Notes: generated from the letters alone by a model not told the origin. DNA of 64,000 nt from JANNNF01 sp040385825 (GCA_040385825.1 JAZKGQ010000006.1:310001-374000); one strand, 5' to 3'. Shown: positions 15,486 through 24,174, counted from the stretch's first letter. Translations and numbers: made by a program.

Positions 15486-16322
15486 TTAGACCCGGCTCAA
15501 CAGCCCGGCCAGGCCTTCGCGGTAGGTCGGATAGGCCAGCCGCACCCCCAGTTCATCCTTGATCCGGTCGTTCCGCACCCGTTTCGATTCGGCATAGAAA
15601 CTGCGCGCCATCGGCGTCATCTCGGCCTGATCGATCGGCACGGCTGGCGGCATCGGCAGACCCAGCAATTCCGCCGCATGGCCCAACACATCTTCGGGCG
15701 GCGACGGGTCGTCGTCACAGACGTTATAGATGCGCCCCGGATCGGGCTTGCGGATCGACGCCTCCAGCACCGCGCCGATATCGTCCACATGAATGCGGCT
15801 GAACATCTGGCCCGGCTTGATGATGCGCCGGGCGGTGCCGTCGCGCACCTTTTCAAACGGGCCGCGACCGGGGCCATAAATCCCCGCCAGCCGGAAAATC
15901 TGCACGGGCAACCCGGTGGCCTGCCATTGCGCCTCGGCCAGCACGCGCTGCCGCCCGCGTTCGGTGCCGGGGGTCAGGGGGGTGTCTTCATCCACCCAGG
16001 CCCCCTGATGGTCGCCATAAACCCCGGTGGTCGACAGATAGCCGACCCACCCCGCCCCGGATTGCGCCAGCAGATCGCCCGCCGCCGCCAGAAACGGGTC
16101 GCCCGCCGCATCCGGCGCGGCCGAGGCCAGAACATGCGTCGCCTGCGCCAGCGCCGGGGCCAGATCGCCCGGCCACATCAATGGCATGACACCCTCTGCC
16201 GCCATCGCTGCCGCGCGGGCCGGGTCGCGGGTGGTACCGATCACCACCCATCCCTGCGGGATCAGACGGCGTGACAGGGCGGTGGCCGAATACCCGTGGC
16301 CAAGGGAAAGCAGCGTGTTCAT
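15486..16322 (-). CDS. NAD(P)-dependent epimerase/dehydratase-like protein
   Basis: The 278-residue extended-SDR-like protein has a glycine-rich N-terminal loop SLGHGYSATALSRRL, STTGVYGDHQGAW at the catalytic strand (Tyr present, but the YxxxK lysine is not evident), and FRLAGIYGPGRGPFEK. It resembles the YeeZ/SDR_a group of NAD(P)-binding proteins of unknown substrate. The start at 16322 is preferred over a longer frame. It converges on the Sua5 gene with six bases between the two stops. Confidence 0.78.
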   Translation of the reverse strand: MNTLLSLGHGYSATALSRRLIPQGWVVIGTTRDPARAAAMAAEGVMPLMWPGDLAPALAQATHVLASAAPDAAGDPFLAAAGDLLAQSGAGWVGYLSTTGVYGDHQGAWVDEDTPLTPGTERGRQRVLAEAQWQATGLPVQIFRLAGIYGPGRGPFEKVRDGTARRIIKPGQMFSRIHVDDIGAVLEASIRKPDPGRIYNVCDDDPSPPEDVLGHAAELLGLPMPPAVPIDQAEMTPMARSFYAESKRVRNDRIKDELGVRLAYPTYREGLAGLLSRV

Positions 16323-16432
16323 ACCCCCGTTATCGCGGCCCGCGCGTTGCCGCGCAATCACCTTTGCAGCGCCGCAATGCCGCCAGAGTCGGATGGCTAA
16401 GTGGCGTCAGGTTCAAACACGGTCGGGGGACC

Positions 16433-16807
16433 ATGTCACGCAGCTTGCCCACACTGGAACAAGACGGGTTCTGCCTGCACCCTGCAAGCAACCCGGCACA
16501 GGGCGCCGCCCCCGGCGCTCTGTGCTGCCTGCTGTTCGAGATCGGCTTTCTGGACCAGAACGATCACCCCTTCACCCATCATCAGTCGCTTTGGGTCGTG
16601 GTCACGGCGCAGCACGCTGACCACTGGCTGGGCACCCTGCTGGAATCACCGTTCCTGTTTGTGCAGGACGATCAGGATGTTCTGGCCATCGGCACCGAAT
16701 TGCCCTTCCTGCCCTGCCATGTCGCGGGTGTGCTGCACGCCGCAGACCTTGGCCCTGCCGAACGCGCAGTGGCCAGCCGCCCGCCGCAGCGCCGTTGGGC
16801 CGCCTGA
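16433..16807 (+). CDS. Hypothetical protein, 124 residues
   Basis: The product begins MSRSLPTLEQDGFCLHPASN and contains LLFEIGFLDQNDHPFTHHQS, WVVVTAQHADHWLGTLLESP and FLPCHVAGVLHAADLGP. It has no signal peptide or membrane segment. Coding is supported by a GGGGGA site before the ATG at 16433 and by codon use, although the frame is open further upstream. I do not recognise the family. It lies between the SDR-like gene and AMP nucleosidase. Confidence 0.5.
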   Translation: MSRSLPTLEQDGFCLHPASNPAQGAAPGALCCLLFEIGFLDQNDHPFTHHQSLWVVVTAQHADHWLGTLLESPFLFVQDDQDVLAIGTELPFLPCHVAGVLHAADLGPAERAVASRPPQRRWAA

Positions 16808-16897
16808 CACCCTGCCATATCCCGCGTCATCAAGGCTTCACTTGCGGCGGCCCCCGGCTTTCGGCTTATATGCCGGATGATTTTCAAAGAGACAGCC

Positions 16898-18388
16898 ATG
16901 CACGACGACCCGACAGGCGCCACACCCGGCCCGCTGACCCCTGATGCCACAGCCCCGCAGGCCTTTACCGATGCCGCCGCCGCCGTTGACCGGCTGGAAG
17001 AGCTTTACACCCAAGCCACGACCTTTCTGGCACAGCATTTTTCCGCCATCGTGACCGAAGGCCGCCCCGACCGCCGGGTACGCGCCTATTACCCGGAAAT
17101 TCGCCTGACCGTCACCAGCTTTGACAAGACCGACAGCCGCCTCAGCTTTGGCCATGTCGCGGGCCCCGGCACCTATGCCACCACGATCACGCGGCCTGAC
17201 CTGTTCCGCAATTACCTGATCCAGCAGATCGGCTTGCTGATCCAGAACCACGGCCACCCGGTGATCATCGGCCCCTCGGACACGCCGATCCCGGTGCATT
17301 TTGCCGTCGCCAACAACCCGGCTGTGTCCGTGCCCCAAGAAGGCGTGCTGGAATTTTCGCTGCGCGACGTGTTCGACGTGCCCGACCTTGCCACCACCAA
17401 TGACGATATCGTCAACGGCGTGCTGACCCGCTATCCTGACGGATCGGCCCCCTTGGCGCCGTTCACCGCCCAGCGGGTTGATTACAGCCTGTCGCGGCTG
17501 ACCCATTACACCGCCACCGACCCCACCCATTTCCAGAACCATGTGCTGTTCACCAACTACCAGTTCTATGTGGATGAATTTGAATCCTACGCCCGCACTG
17601 CCCTTGGCGATGCGGCGTCGGGCTACACCGCCTTCGTCGCCACCGGCAACCAGATCATCACCACCCCCGATGGCGTGATCCACCCGCCGGGCAAACTGCC
17701 GCAGATGCCGACCTACCACCTGAAACGCGCCGACGGCAACGGCATCACCCTGGTCAACATCGGCGTCGGCCCCTCCAACGCCAAGACCGCCACCGACCAC
17801 ATCGCCGTGCTGCGCCCGCATGCCTGGCTGATGGTCGGCCATTGCGCCGGCCTGCGCAATTCGCAGTCGATGGGCGATTTCGTCCTCGCCCACGCCTATC
17901 TGCGCGAAGACCATGTGCTGGACGACGACCTGCCGATCTGGGTGCCGATCCCCGCGCTGGCCGAAATCCAGATCGCCCTGCAAGAGGCGGTGGCCGAAGT
18001 GACCCAGCTTGAAGGGTATGAGCTGAAACGCATCATGCGCACCGGCACTGTCGCCACCATCGACAACCGCAACTGGGAATTGCGCGACCAGTCCGGCCCC
18101 GTCCGCCGCCTGTCGCAATCGCGCGCCGTGGCGCTGGATATGGAATCCGCCACCATCGCCGCCAACGGCTTTCGCTTCCGCGTCCCCTACGGCACCCTGC
18201 TGTGCGTGTCCGACAAACCCCTGCACGGCGAGCTGAAGCTGCCCGGCATGGCCTCCGACTTCTACAAAACCCAAGTCAGCCGCCACCTGCAAATCGGCAT
18301 CCGCGCGATGGAGCGCCTGTCGCACACCCCGATCGAGCGGATTCACAGCCGCAAACTGCGCAGCTTCGAGGAAACGGCGTTCCTGTAG
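16898..18388 (+). CDS. amn: AMP nucleosidase
   Basis: The enzyme hydrolyses AMP to adenine and ribose 5-phosphate and regulates adenylate pools. The 496-residue length matches the E. coli enzyme. The N-terminal regulatory domain (FTDAAAAVDRLEELY) is followed by a phosphorylase-like domain with NIGVGPSNAKTATDH and the catalytic segment ALDMESATIAANGFR near residue 420, then LLCVSDKPLHGELK. The ATG at 16898 is preceded by AAAGAG at good spacing; an in-frame ATG at 16877 would add seven residues. It is a single gene followed by the HU promoter. Confidence 0.95.
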   Translation: MHDDPTGATPGPLTPDATAPQAFTDAAAAVDRLEELYTQATTFLAQHFSAIVTEGRPDRRVRAYYPEIRLTVTSFDKTDSRLSFGHVAGPGTYATTITRPDLFRNYLIQQIGLLIQNHGHPVIIGPSDTPIPVHFAVANNPAVSVPQEGVLEFSLRDVFDVPDLATTNDDIVNGVLTRYPDGSAPLAPFTAQRVDYSLSRLTHYTATDPTHFQNHVLFTNYQFYVDEFESYARTALGDAASGYTAFVATGNQIITTPDGVIHPPGKLPQMPTYHLKRADGNGITLVNIGVGPSNAKTATDHIAVLRPHAWLMVGHCAGLRNSQSMGDFVLAHAYLREDHVLDDDLPIWVPIPALAEIQIALQEAVAEVTQLEGYELKRIMRTGTVATIDNRNWELRDQSGPVRRLSQSRAVALDMESATIAANGFRFRVPYGTLLCVSDKPLHGELKLPGMASDFYKTQVSRHLQIGIRAMERLSHTPIERIHSRKLRSFEETAFL

Positions 18389-18439
18389 CAAACATCCGCT
18401 TTGACGCAGCGATTTGCGGGCGAAACTGCGGGAAAGGGC

Positions 18440-18468
18440 TTGAACTGCGCCGCAAAAACCTGTGGTAA
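18440..18468 (+). promoter_or_regulatory. Probable sigma-70 promoter of the HU gene
   Basis: TTGAAC at 18440-18445 and TGGTAA at 18463-18468 are separated by 17 bases, inside the 153-base gap before the HU start codon. This is a reasonable housekeeping promoter for an abundant nucleoid protein. Confidence 0.5.
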
Positions 18469-18541
18469 GGGCGTCATTCGCCGAAGGGCAAAGGCGCTTG
18501 TGCCGCCTCGCGCGGCACCAAAGAAAAAAGGAATGCAAACC

Positions 18542-18829
18542 ATGATGAAACCGATGACCAAGACCCAACTGGTGGCCGCCATTGCCGATGCCATGGGCGC
18601 AGACAAGAAAACCGCCGGCGCCGCACTGGATGCCATCGCCGCCGTTGTGGCCCGCGAAGTCGCTGCAGGCGGCACCGTGACCCTGCCGGGTCTGGGCAAG
18701 GTGGCCTGCAAGGCCCGCCCGGAACGTCAGGTCCGCAACCCGGCAACCGGCGAGACGATGACCAAAGCCGCCGACAAGCAGGTCAAATTCGCCATCGCCA
18801 AGACCCTGAAAGACGTGGTCAACGGCTGA
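18542..18829 (+). CDS. HU-family DNA-binding protein
   Basis: The 95-residue nucleoid protein binds and bends DNA. Family features are the start MTKTQLVAAIADAMGADKKT, the helical ALDAIAAVVAREVAAGG, the beta-arm start VTLPGLGKVACKARPERQVR, and the arm-tip NPATGE motif with its intercalating proline. The start at 18542 has AGGA eight bases upstream; an ATG at 18533 is too close to the ribosome site. It is followed by a GC hairpin and then the restriction-modification pair. Confidence 0.92.
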   Translation: MMKPMTKTQLVAAIADAMGADKKTAGAALDAIAAVVAREVAAGGTVTLPGLGKVACKARPERQVRNPATGETMTKAADKQVKFAIAKTLKDVVNG

Positions 18830-18836
18830 TACCTTT

Positions 18837-18859
18837 GCCCCCCTCGCCAGACGGGGGGC
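18837..18859 (+). terminator. GC hairpin after the HU gene
   Basis: GCCCCCC at 18837-18843 pairs with GGGGGGC at 18853-18859 around a nine-base loop, starting eight bases after the HU stop. There is no T-run downstream, so it may act as a transcript 3' end stabiliser or weak terminator. Confidence 0.5.
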
Positions 18860-18926
18860 AGAACAACAGGATGCCGGAAAACGCCTTCGAGCGCCGCAAG
18901 AAGCAGCGTTTTCCGGTTTCGCCCAG

Positions 18927-18938
18927 ACCTGAACCGCT
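18927..18938. repeat. Left arm of a 12-bp inverted repeat flanking the R-M pair
   Basis: ACCTGAACCGCT here is the exact reverse complement of AGCGGTTCAGGT at 20858-20869. The two arms sit just outside the methyltransferase and endonuclease genes (1.9 kb apart), with similar but not identical sequence inward (CCGGAAAAC against CCGGAAAC). The stretch 18860-19043 otherwise shows no gene. Confidence 0.5.
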
Positions 18939-19043
18939 TTTGCAAACCGGCCACCTGCATGGCCAAGGACCGCCCGCCACAGGACGCGTTGACATCCGGC
19001 AGGGCATTGCGCGATATGTTGGCCTAGCTGTCTGGTGGAATAC

Positions 19044-20018
19044 ATGATGCGCCCGAGCCTGTCCTCAATCGAGTTGTGTGCAGGCGCAGGAGGTCAGGCC
19101 CTGGGGTTGGAGCGTGCGGGTTTTTCCCACCAGGCCCTGGTAGAAATCGACGATTGGTCACGCGCGTCGCTGCGCCTGAACCGGCCAGAGTGGAACGTCG
19201 TCGAAGGCGTGCAGTCCGATCTGACCCGCTTTGACGGCCGTCCCTATCGGGGGATCGATCTGGTTGCCGGCGGCGTGCCCTGCCCGCCATTTTCCGTGGC
19301 AGGAAAACAGCTTGGCTCGGCAGATGAACGTGATCTGTTCCCCGAGGCCCTGCGGATCGTGGATGAAACCCGGCCCAGGGCGGTGATGCTTGAAAACGTC
19401 CGCGGCTTTCTCGATTCCGTCTTTGTCGACTACCGGCACAAGCTGAAGGAACAGCTTCGGAAGCTGGGGTACAGCTTTGCCGACTGGCATCTTTACAATG
19501 CCTCCGACTTTGGCGTGCCGCAACTGCGTCCGCGCGTGGTGATCGTTGCAATTCAAGATCGCTATGCCGAAGATTTTGCATGGCCCACCGGCCTGACGAC
19601 CCGCCCGCCAACGGTTGGCAACGCGCTGCACGACCTGATGGCAAGCCGGGGCTGGGCGGGCGCAGAGGCCTGGCGACAGCAGGCCGACGAAATTGCCCCC
19701 ACGGTTGTCGGCGGATCGAAAAAGCACGGCGGACCGGACCTTGGACCGACCCGTGCGCGCAAGGCCTGGGCGTCACTCGGGGTCAACGGCGGCAGCATTG
19801 CCGAAGGCCCGCCCGACCCCGACTTTGAAGGCATGCCCCGCCTGACGGTCCGCATGGTGGCACGGCTGCAAGGGTTTCCGGACGACTGGCAATTCGCCGG
19901 GCGCAAGACGGCCGCCTATCGCCAGGTCGGAAATGCCTTCCCGCCTCCGGTGGCCGAAGCGGTGGGCAAAAGCATTCTCGCGGCAATTTCGACGCGCCGC
20001 CTGCATGCGGTTGCCTGA
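19044..20018 (+). CDS. DNA cytosine-C5 methyltransferase of a type II R-M system
   Basis: This 324-residue 5mC methyltransferase looks complete. Motif I is ELCAGAGGQALGLERAG, motif IV with the catalytic cysteine is GGVPCPPFSVAGKQLGSADE, motif VI is VMLENVRGF, motif VIII is QLRPRVVIVAI, and motif X is YRQVGNAFPPPVAEAVG. The target-recognition part between motifs VIII and IX is short. ATG at 19044 or 19047 is likely (GGTGGA upstream); a GTG at 19035 is also in frame. Its stop overlaps the start of the endonuclease by one base (TGATG), so the two are co-translated. The partner's specificity suggests protection of GCCGGC. Confidence 0.9.
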   Translation: MMRPSLSSIELCAGAGGQALGLERAGFSHQALVEIDDWSRASLRLNRPEWNVVEGVQSDLTRFDGRPYRGIDLVAGGVPCPPFSVAGKQLGSADERDLFPEALRIVDETRPRAVMLENVRGFLDSVFVDYRHKLKEQLRKLGYSFADWHLYNASDFGVPQLRPRVVIVAIQDRYAEDFAWPTGLTTRPPTVGNALHDLMASRGWAGAEAWRQQADEIAPTVVGGSKKHGGPDLGPTRARKAWASLGVNGGSIAEGPPDPDFEGMPRLTVRMVARLQGFPDDWQFAGRKTAAYRQVGNAFPPPVAEAVGKSILAAISTRRLHAVA

Positions 20019-20857
20019 TGGAGCCGTGGCTTGCCGCAGCGCGGCGCATGTTTCATGCCGCCTGTCTCAGCGGCCCCATTTCTGAAACGGGCGGCATCTC
20101 CAGCATTGCCGATGTCGACAACAAGGCCAGCCGCGAAATCTCTGCCGCGCTGATCCGCAAAATCGGCCTTGCCGGCCATGTTTCGCACAAACCTTCCGGG
20201 CAGACTGCCGGTGCCGCGTTCGAGCGGGTCTGCATGACCTTTCTCGCCGATGCCCTGAAACAGCTCGATCACCTCCGCCCCGGACCGTTGCAGGTGGCGC
20301 GGGGGCTGTCGATTGTCCAGTTTGATCAATACGCCCATCTGGAAGAACTGCGCGCCCTTGCCAACGCAAGCCGCGAACTGAAAACGCTGCTTGGAACCGA
20401 TTACCTGATCAAGCCGGACATCGTGGTGATCCGTCCGGCGCAACAGGACGCGCAGATCAACCGAGATGCGTTTCTTGTCGACGCCAGTGTCGCATCCCTT
20501 TCGGCGCTTCGGGTTGCGAATGGCGCGAGGGCCACCCTGCATGCGTCGATCAGCTGCAAGCTGACCATCCGGTCCGACCGGGTGCAGAATACGCGATCAG
20601 AGGCGCTAAACCTCATTCGCAACAGAAAGGGGCGGCTGCCCCACATTGCCGCCGTTACCGCAGAACCGACCCCCACCCGCATTGCCGCCATCGCCCTGGG
20701 AACAGGGGACATAGACTGCGTGTATCATTTTGCCCTGCCGGAACTTGTCCAGGTGCTCAGGGATCAGGAAAGAGAGACTCTGGAACTGGTGGAAACCATG
20801 ATCGATGGTCAACGCCTGCGTGACATCGCAGACCTGCCGCTTGATCTGGTGCTGTAG
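20018..20857 (+). CDS. NgoMIV-like type II restriction endonuclease
   Basis: This 279-residue protein is partner to the 5mC methyltransferase. It matches the NgoMIV/Cfr10I/Bse634I group as I recall it: FERVCMTFL (candidate Glu of the active site), KPDIVVI (metal-binding Asp), then SCKLTIRSDR, where the catalytic Lys is followed at +4, +6 and +7 by Arg, Asp and Arg. In NgoMIV those last three residues (R191, D193, R194) contact the GCCGGC target, and the SCK...RxDR spacing here is the same. I therefore predict cleavage at GCCGGC or a closely related CCGG-core site, probably as a tetramer. There is no vsr or controller gene next to it. Confidence 0.82.
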   Translation: MEPWLAAARRMFHAACLSGPISETGGISSIADVDNKASREISAALIRKIGLAGHVSHKPSGQTAGAAFERVCMTFLADALKQLDHLRPGPLQVARGLSIVQFDQYAHLEELRALANASRELKTLLGTDYLIKPDIVVIRPAQQDAQINRDAFLVDASVASLSALRVANGARATLHASISCKLTIRSDRVQNTRSEALNLIRNRKGRLPHIAAVTAEPTPTRIAAIALGTGDIDCVYHFALPELVQVLRDQERETLELVETMIDGQRLRDIADLPLDLVL

Positions 20858-20869
20858 AGCGGTTCAGGT
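20858..20869. repeat. Right arm of the inverted repeat flanking the R-M pair
   Basis: AGCGGTTCAGGT begins at the last base region of the nuclease stop and is followed by two close direct repeats, TTCTGCCGGAAAC and TTCTGCCAGAAAC (about 20869-20900). The rest of the gap to 21133 holds no gene that I can support; short frames there look non-coding. Confidence 0.5.
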
Positions 20870-21133
20870 TCTGCCGGAAACTTCAGATTCTGCCAGAAAC
20901 ACGGGCATCGGAAAGCGCGTTCGCGCGCAGCGAGAGGCAGCAATCGCCGCTTCCATCGAAACTTGAAGCGATTTGGCCCGCCGCCAACCCCTTGATCGCG
21001 GTTTTCAAAAAGACGCCGCTTCTTCGGGGCGACGCCTGCAAACCCACTTTGGCCCTTGCCCCCACCCCCGCCTTGCGAAAGGGTCGGCCCCGTTGCGGTC
21101 GCGTTGCGGCCCGGATCGCGCCCCGGAGATTTC

Positions 21134-22003
21134 ATGGATTTTCGCGCCCTGCTCATGGGCCTCGCCTTCGTTCTGATGTGGTCGTCGGCCTTTGCCACCG
21201 CCCGCCTCATCGTGGCCGACGCGCCCCCCCTGCTGGCCCTGTCGGCCCGCTTCCTGATTTCGGGCGGCATCGCGGTGGCCATCGCCGCCACCCTCGGCCA
21301 AAGCTGGCGCATCAGCCGGTCGCAGGCCCGGTCGGTGGTGATCTTCGGCCTGTGCCAGAACGCCCTCTATCTTGGCCTCAACTTCGTTGCCATGCAGACC
21401 ATCGAGGCCTCTCTGGCCGTCATCATCGCAGCCTCCCTGCCGCTGATCGTCGCCCTTCTGGACTGGCTGGTGCGGGGCCAGCGGGTTGCCCCGCTTGGCC
21501 TTCTCGGCCTGATCCTCGGGATGGCGGGGGTCGGGCTGATCATGGGCACGCGGGTCCAGGGCGGCGCAGATCCCTGGGGCGTCGTGCTGTGCATCGGCGG
21601 GGCCACGGCGCTGGCGGTCGCCACGCTGTCGGTGCGCGGGGCGTCAGGCGGCGGCAACCTGTTGATGATCGTCGGATTGCAGATGCTGGTGGGGTCGCTG
21701 GCGCTTGGGCTGGCGGGGGCGGTGCTGGAACGCCCGGTGGTGACCTGGACGCCCTCCCTGATCGCCGCCTTCGCCTATCAGATCCTCATTCCCGGCCTCG
21801 CCGCCACCCTGCTGTGGTTCCGGCTGGTGGGCCGGATCGGCGCCACCCGTGCGTCGACCTTCCACTTCCTCAACCCGTTCTTCGGGGTGACCATCGCGGC
21901 GCTGCTGCTTGGCGAGTCCATCGGGCCGCTGGATGTGCTGGGTGTTGTGGTGGTGATGGTCGGCATCCTTGCCGTGCAACTGTCGCGGGCTAGGGCGGCG
22001 TAG
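21134..22003 (+). CDS. EamA/DMT-family transporter
   Basis: The 289-residue inner-membrane protein has ten hydrophobic segments in two EamA repeats, with the pattern MWSSAFATARLIV at the start, FCQ-type GLCQNALYLGLNFVAM, and FHFLNPFFGVTIAALLLGE near the end. Members export amino acids, nucleobases or other metabolites; the substrate here is unknown. The ATG at 21134 is preceded by CGGAGAT. It is convergent with the Tct operon. Confidence 0.88.
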   Translation: MDFRALLMGLAFVLMWSSAFATARLIVADAPPLLALSARFLISGGIAVAIAATLGQSWRISRSQARSVVIFGLCQNALYLGLNFVAMQTIEASLAVIIAASLPLIVALLDWLVRGQRVAPLGLLGLILGMAGVGLIMGTRVQGGADPWGVVLCIGGATALAVATLSVRGASGGGNLLMIVGLQMLVGSLALGLAGAVLERPVVTWTPSLIAAFAYQILIPGLAATLLWFRLVGRIGATRASTFHFLNPFFGVTIAALLLGESIGPLDVLGVVVVMVGILAVQLSRARAA

Positions 22004-22153
22004 CCCCCCACCCTGTGCAGACCCCCCCAGCCCCAGCCCCTCCCCACGGGGGGGGGAGGGGAGGCGCCTCATTTCCATCAGGCTCTGGCTCGGGCATCTG
22101 TCGCCTCCCTCCCCCCTTTGTGGGGGAGGGCTGGGGTGGGGGGCTTCCCGGCA
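22004..22153. terminator. GC-rich inverted repeats between convergent eamA and tctA
   Basis: The 150-base gap holds CCCCCCCAGCCCCAGCCCCTCCCC near 22023 and the complementary GGGGGAGGGCTGGGGTGGGGGG near 22122, plus smaller stems (CCCACGGGGGGGGGAGGGG). It probably acts as a bidirectional transcription stop. The composition also makes it a sequencing-error risk. Confidence 0.5.
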
Positions 22154-23659
22154 TCAGTCCCCGTCGACAAACACCTCTGCCCGCTTTTTGCGGACCGTCG
22201 GCAGCAGCACCACCACCAGCACGGCCACGGTCAGCACCAGCAAAGTTGCCGAAATCGGACGGGTCAGGAAGGTGGTCGGATCGCCGCGCCCCAGGATCAT
22301 CGCCCGGCGCAGGTTTTCCTCCAGCATCGGTCCCAGCACAAAGCCCAGCAGCAAGGGCGCAGGCTCGCAGCGCAGTTTCAGCAGGATGTATCCCAGCAGC
22401 CCGAACCCGGCGACGGCGTACAGGTCATAAACGTTCGAGTTCACCGAATAGACCCCGATGGAACAGAACGCCATGATCACCGGGAACAGCACATGGTAGG
22501 GCACTTTCAGCAGCTTGACCCACAGCCCGATCAGCGGCAGGTTCAGCACGATCAGCATGAGGTTGCCGATCCACATGCTGGCGATGATACCCCAGAACAA
22601 AGCGGGCTGGTCGGTCGCCACATTCGGCCCCGGCACGATGCCCTGAATGATCATCGCCCCCACCATCAGCGCCATCACAGGGTTGGCCGGAATGCCAAGC
22701 GTCAGCAGCGGGATGAAACTGGTCTGCGCGCCTGCGTTGTTGGCGGATTCCGGCCCCGCCACCCCGGCAATCGCGCCTTTGCCAAACTGCTCGGGCGTTT
22801 TGGAGATGCGCTTTTCGACGGTGTAGCTGGCAAACGCCGCCAGAACCGCGCCACCCCCCGGCAAGATGCCCAGGGCCGAGCCAAGCGCCGTGCCCCGCAC
22901 CATCGGCGCGATCATCGCCTTCAGGTCTTCCTTCGACGGCCACAGCGCGCCCAGTTTGGTGCCCAGAACCGTGCGATCCTGCTCGCCTTCCAGATTGCGC
23001 AGAATCTCGGCGATACCGAACACCCCGACCGCCAGCGCCACAAAGTTCAGCCCGTCGGCATAGGCGGTGATGCCAAAGGTAAAGCGGGGTGTACCGGTGT
23101 AGATGTCCGTCCCCACCACACCCAGCAACAGGCCCAGAACCACCATCGCCAGTGCCTTCAGGATCGACCCATGCGCAAGGGCGATGGCCGACACCAGACC
23201 CAGAAGCATCAGGCTGAAATATTCGGCCGCGCCGAATTTCAGCGCGATCACCGTCAGCGGCGGGGCAAAAATTGCCACCAGCAGGGTGGCCACGGTTCCT
23301 GCAAAGAACGACCCCAGGGCCGCCACCGCCAGCGCCGTGCCCGCCTTGCCACGGCGGGCCATCTGATAGCCGTCAATCGCCGTCACCGCCGAGGAACTTT
23401 CCCCCGGCATGTTGATCAGGATGGCGGTGGTCGACCCGCCATATTGCGCGCCATAGTAGATGCCCGCCAGCATGATCAGTGACGAGACAGGTTCAAGCTG
23501 AAAGGTGATCGGCAGCAGCATGGCGATGGTCGCCGTCGCGCCAATGCCGGGCAGCACGCCGATCAGGGTGCCCAGAATGACGCCGATCAGGCAGAACAGC
23601 AGGTTTTCCGGGCTGGCCGCCGTGGCAAAGCCAAGCCCGAGGTTTGCAAGCAGATCCAT
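22154..23659 (-). CDS. tctA: Tripartite tricarboxylate transporter large permease TctA
   Basis: The 501-residue polytopic membrane protein of the TctA family opens with NLGLGFATAASPENLLFCLIG and GVLPGIGATATIAMLLPITF, the conserved gate motif. A second copy of the inverted-topology motif (LGILPGGGAVLAAFASY) lies near residue 260, followed by KGAIAGVAGPESANNAG. It works with TctB and the periplasmic TctC for high-affinity carboxylate uptake. It is the last gene of tctC-tctB-tctA, 12 bases after tctB. Confidence 0.93.
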   Translation of the reverse strand: MDLLANLGLGFATAASPENLLFCLIGVILGTLIGVLPGIGATATIAMLLPITFQLEPVSSLIMLAGIYYGAQYGGSTTAILINMPGESSSAVTAIDGYQMARRGKAGTALAVAALGSFFAGTVATLLVAIFAPPLTVIALKFGAAEYFSLMLLGLVSAIALAHGSILKALAMVVLGLLLGVVGTDIYTGTPRFTFGITAYADGLNFVALAVGVFGIAEILRNLEGEQDRTVLGTKLGALWPSKEDLKAMIAPMVRGTALGSALGILPGGGAVLAAFASYTVEKRISKTPEQFGKGAIAGVAGPESANNAGAQTSFIPLLTLGIPANPVMALMVGAMIIQGIVPGPNVATDQPALFWGIIASMWIGNLMLIVLNLPLIGLWVKLLKVPYHVLFPVIMAFCSIGVYSVNSNVYDLYAVAGFGLLGYILLKLRCEPAPLLLGFVLGPMLEENLRRAMILGRGDPTTFLTRPISATLLVLTVAVLVVVLLPTVRKKRAEVFVDGD

Positions 23660-23671
23660 GTCCAGCCCCCC

Positions 23672-24127
23672 TTAAAACGGCAGCCAGGGGCCGAACCTGC
23701 GGAACGGCAGGCCAAGCGCATAGCTGAAGACCAGCGTGGTGAAGATCGTCACGCCAACCGCCAGAACCACGGCATAGAGCGGCTTCATCTTCAGCCCGGC
23801 CAGTGCCGCGATGACCGTGGTGAAGAATATCGACGGAACGAACCCCAACCCCCGCACCGTCAGCCCGAAAAAGATCGGCGCGGCCAGAATGAACACCATG
23901 CCGCGCCAGGCATAGGCCCCGATGGCCTCGCCCGCCGAGCCGAAGGAACTGACCACGATGCCGATGCCCAGCAGGGTCAGCACCACCGCCAGCATGATCG
24001 GAAAATAACCCGGCCCCATCCGCAAGGTGGTGCCCATGTCAAGGTCCAGCGCGGTCAGGCCGAACACGGCCCCGAACAGAATAAACAAAATCCCGGCGGT
24101 GAAATCCGCCTTGTTGATCGTCGCCAT
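23672..24127 (-). CDS. tctB: Tripartite tricarboxylate transporter small subunit TctB
   Basis: The 151-residue membrane protein has four predicted helices and the usual TctB opening (AGILFILFGAVFGLTALDLD, then LRMGPGYFPIMLAVVLTLLG). It forms the membrane part with TctA. It is separated from tctC by a 54-base gap with a strong hairpin. Confidence 0.9.
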   Translation of the reverse strand: MATINKADFTAGILFILFGAVFGLTALDLDMGTTLRMGPGYFPIMLAVVLTLLGIGIVVSSFGSAGEAIGAYAWRGMVFILAAPIFFGLTVRGLGFVPSIFFTTVIAALAGLKMKPLYAVVLAVGVTIFTTLVFSYALGLPFRRFGPWLPF

Positions 24128-24152
24128 GGGTGTCCCCCCGCAAAAGGAAAAT

Positions 24153-24174
24153 GGCCCCGGCCTGCGCCGGGGCC
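24153..24174 (-). terminator. Hairpin between tctC and tctB (attenuator candidate)
   Basis: On the reverse strand GGCCCCGG and CCGGGGCC pair around a six-base loop, and the sequence then runs into ATTTTCCTTTTG. A partial terminator at this place would leave more mRNA for the periplasmic binding protein than for the permease, a common arrangement in binding-protein transporters. Confidence 0.6.

Noticed and set aside
16838..19045. 735-residue minus-strand open frame opposite AMP nucleosidase and HU
   Set aside because: The plus-strand genes are unmistakable; the long antisense frame comes from high GC at third positions.
19035..19046. GTG at 19035 as the methyltransferase start
   Set aside because: ATG codons at 19044 and 19047 follow with better spacing from GGTGGA; the three extra residues add nothing to the fold. 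Not fully excluded.
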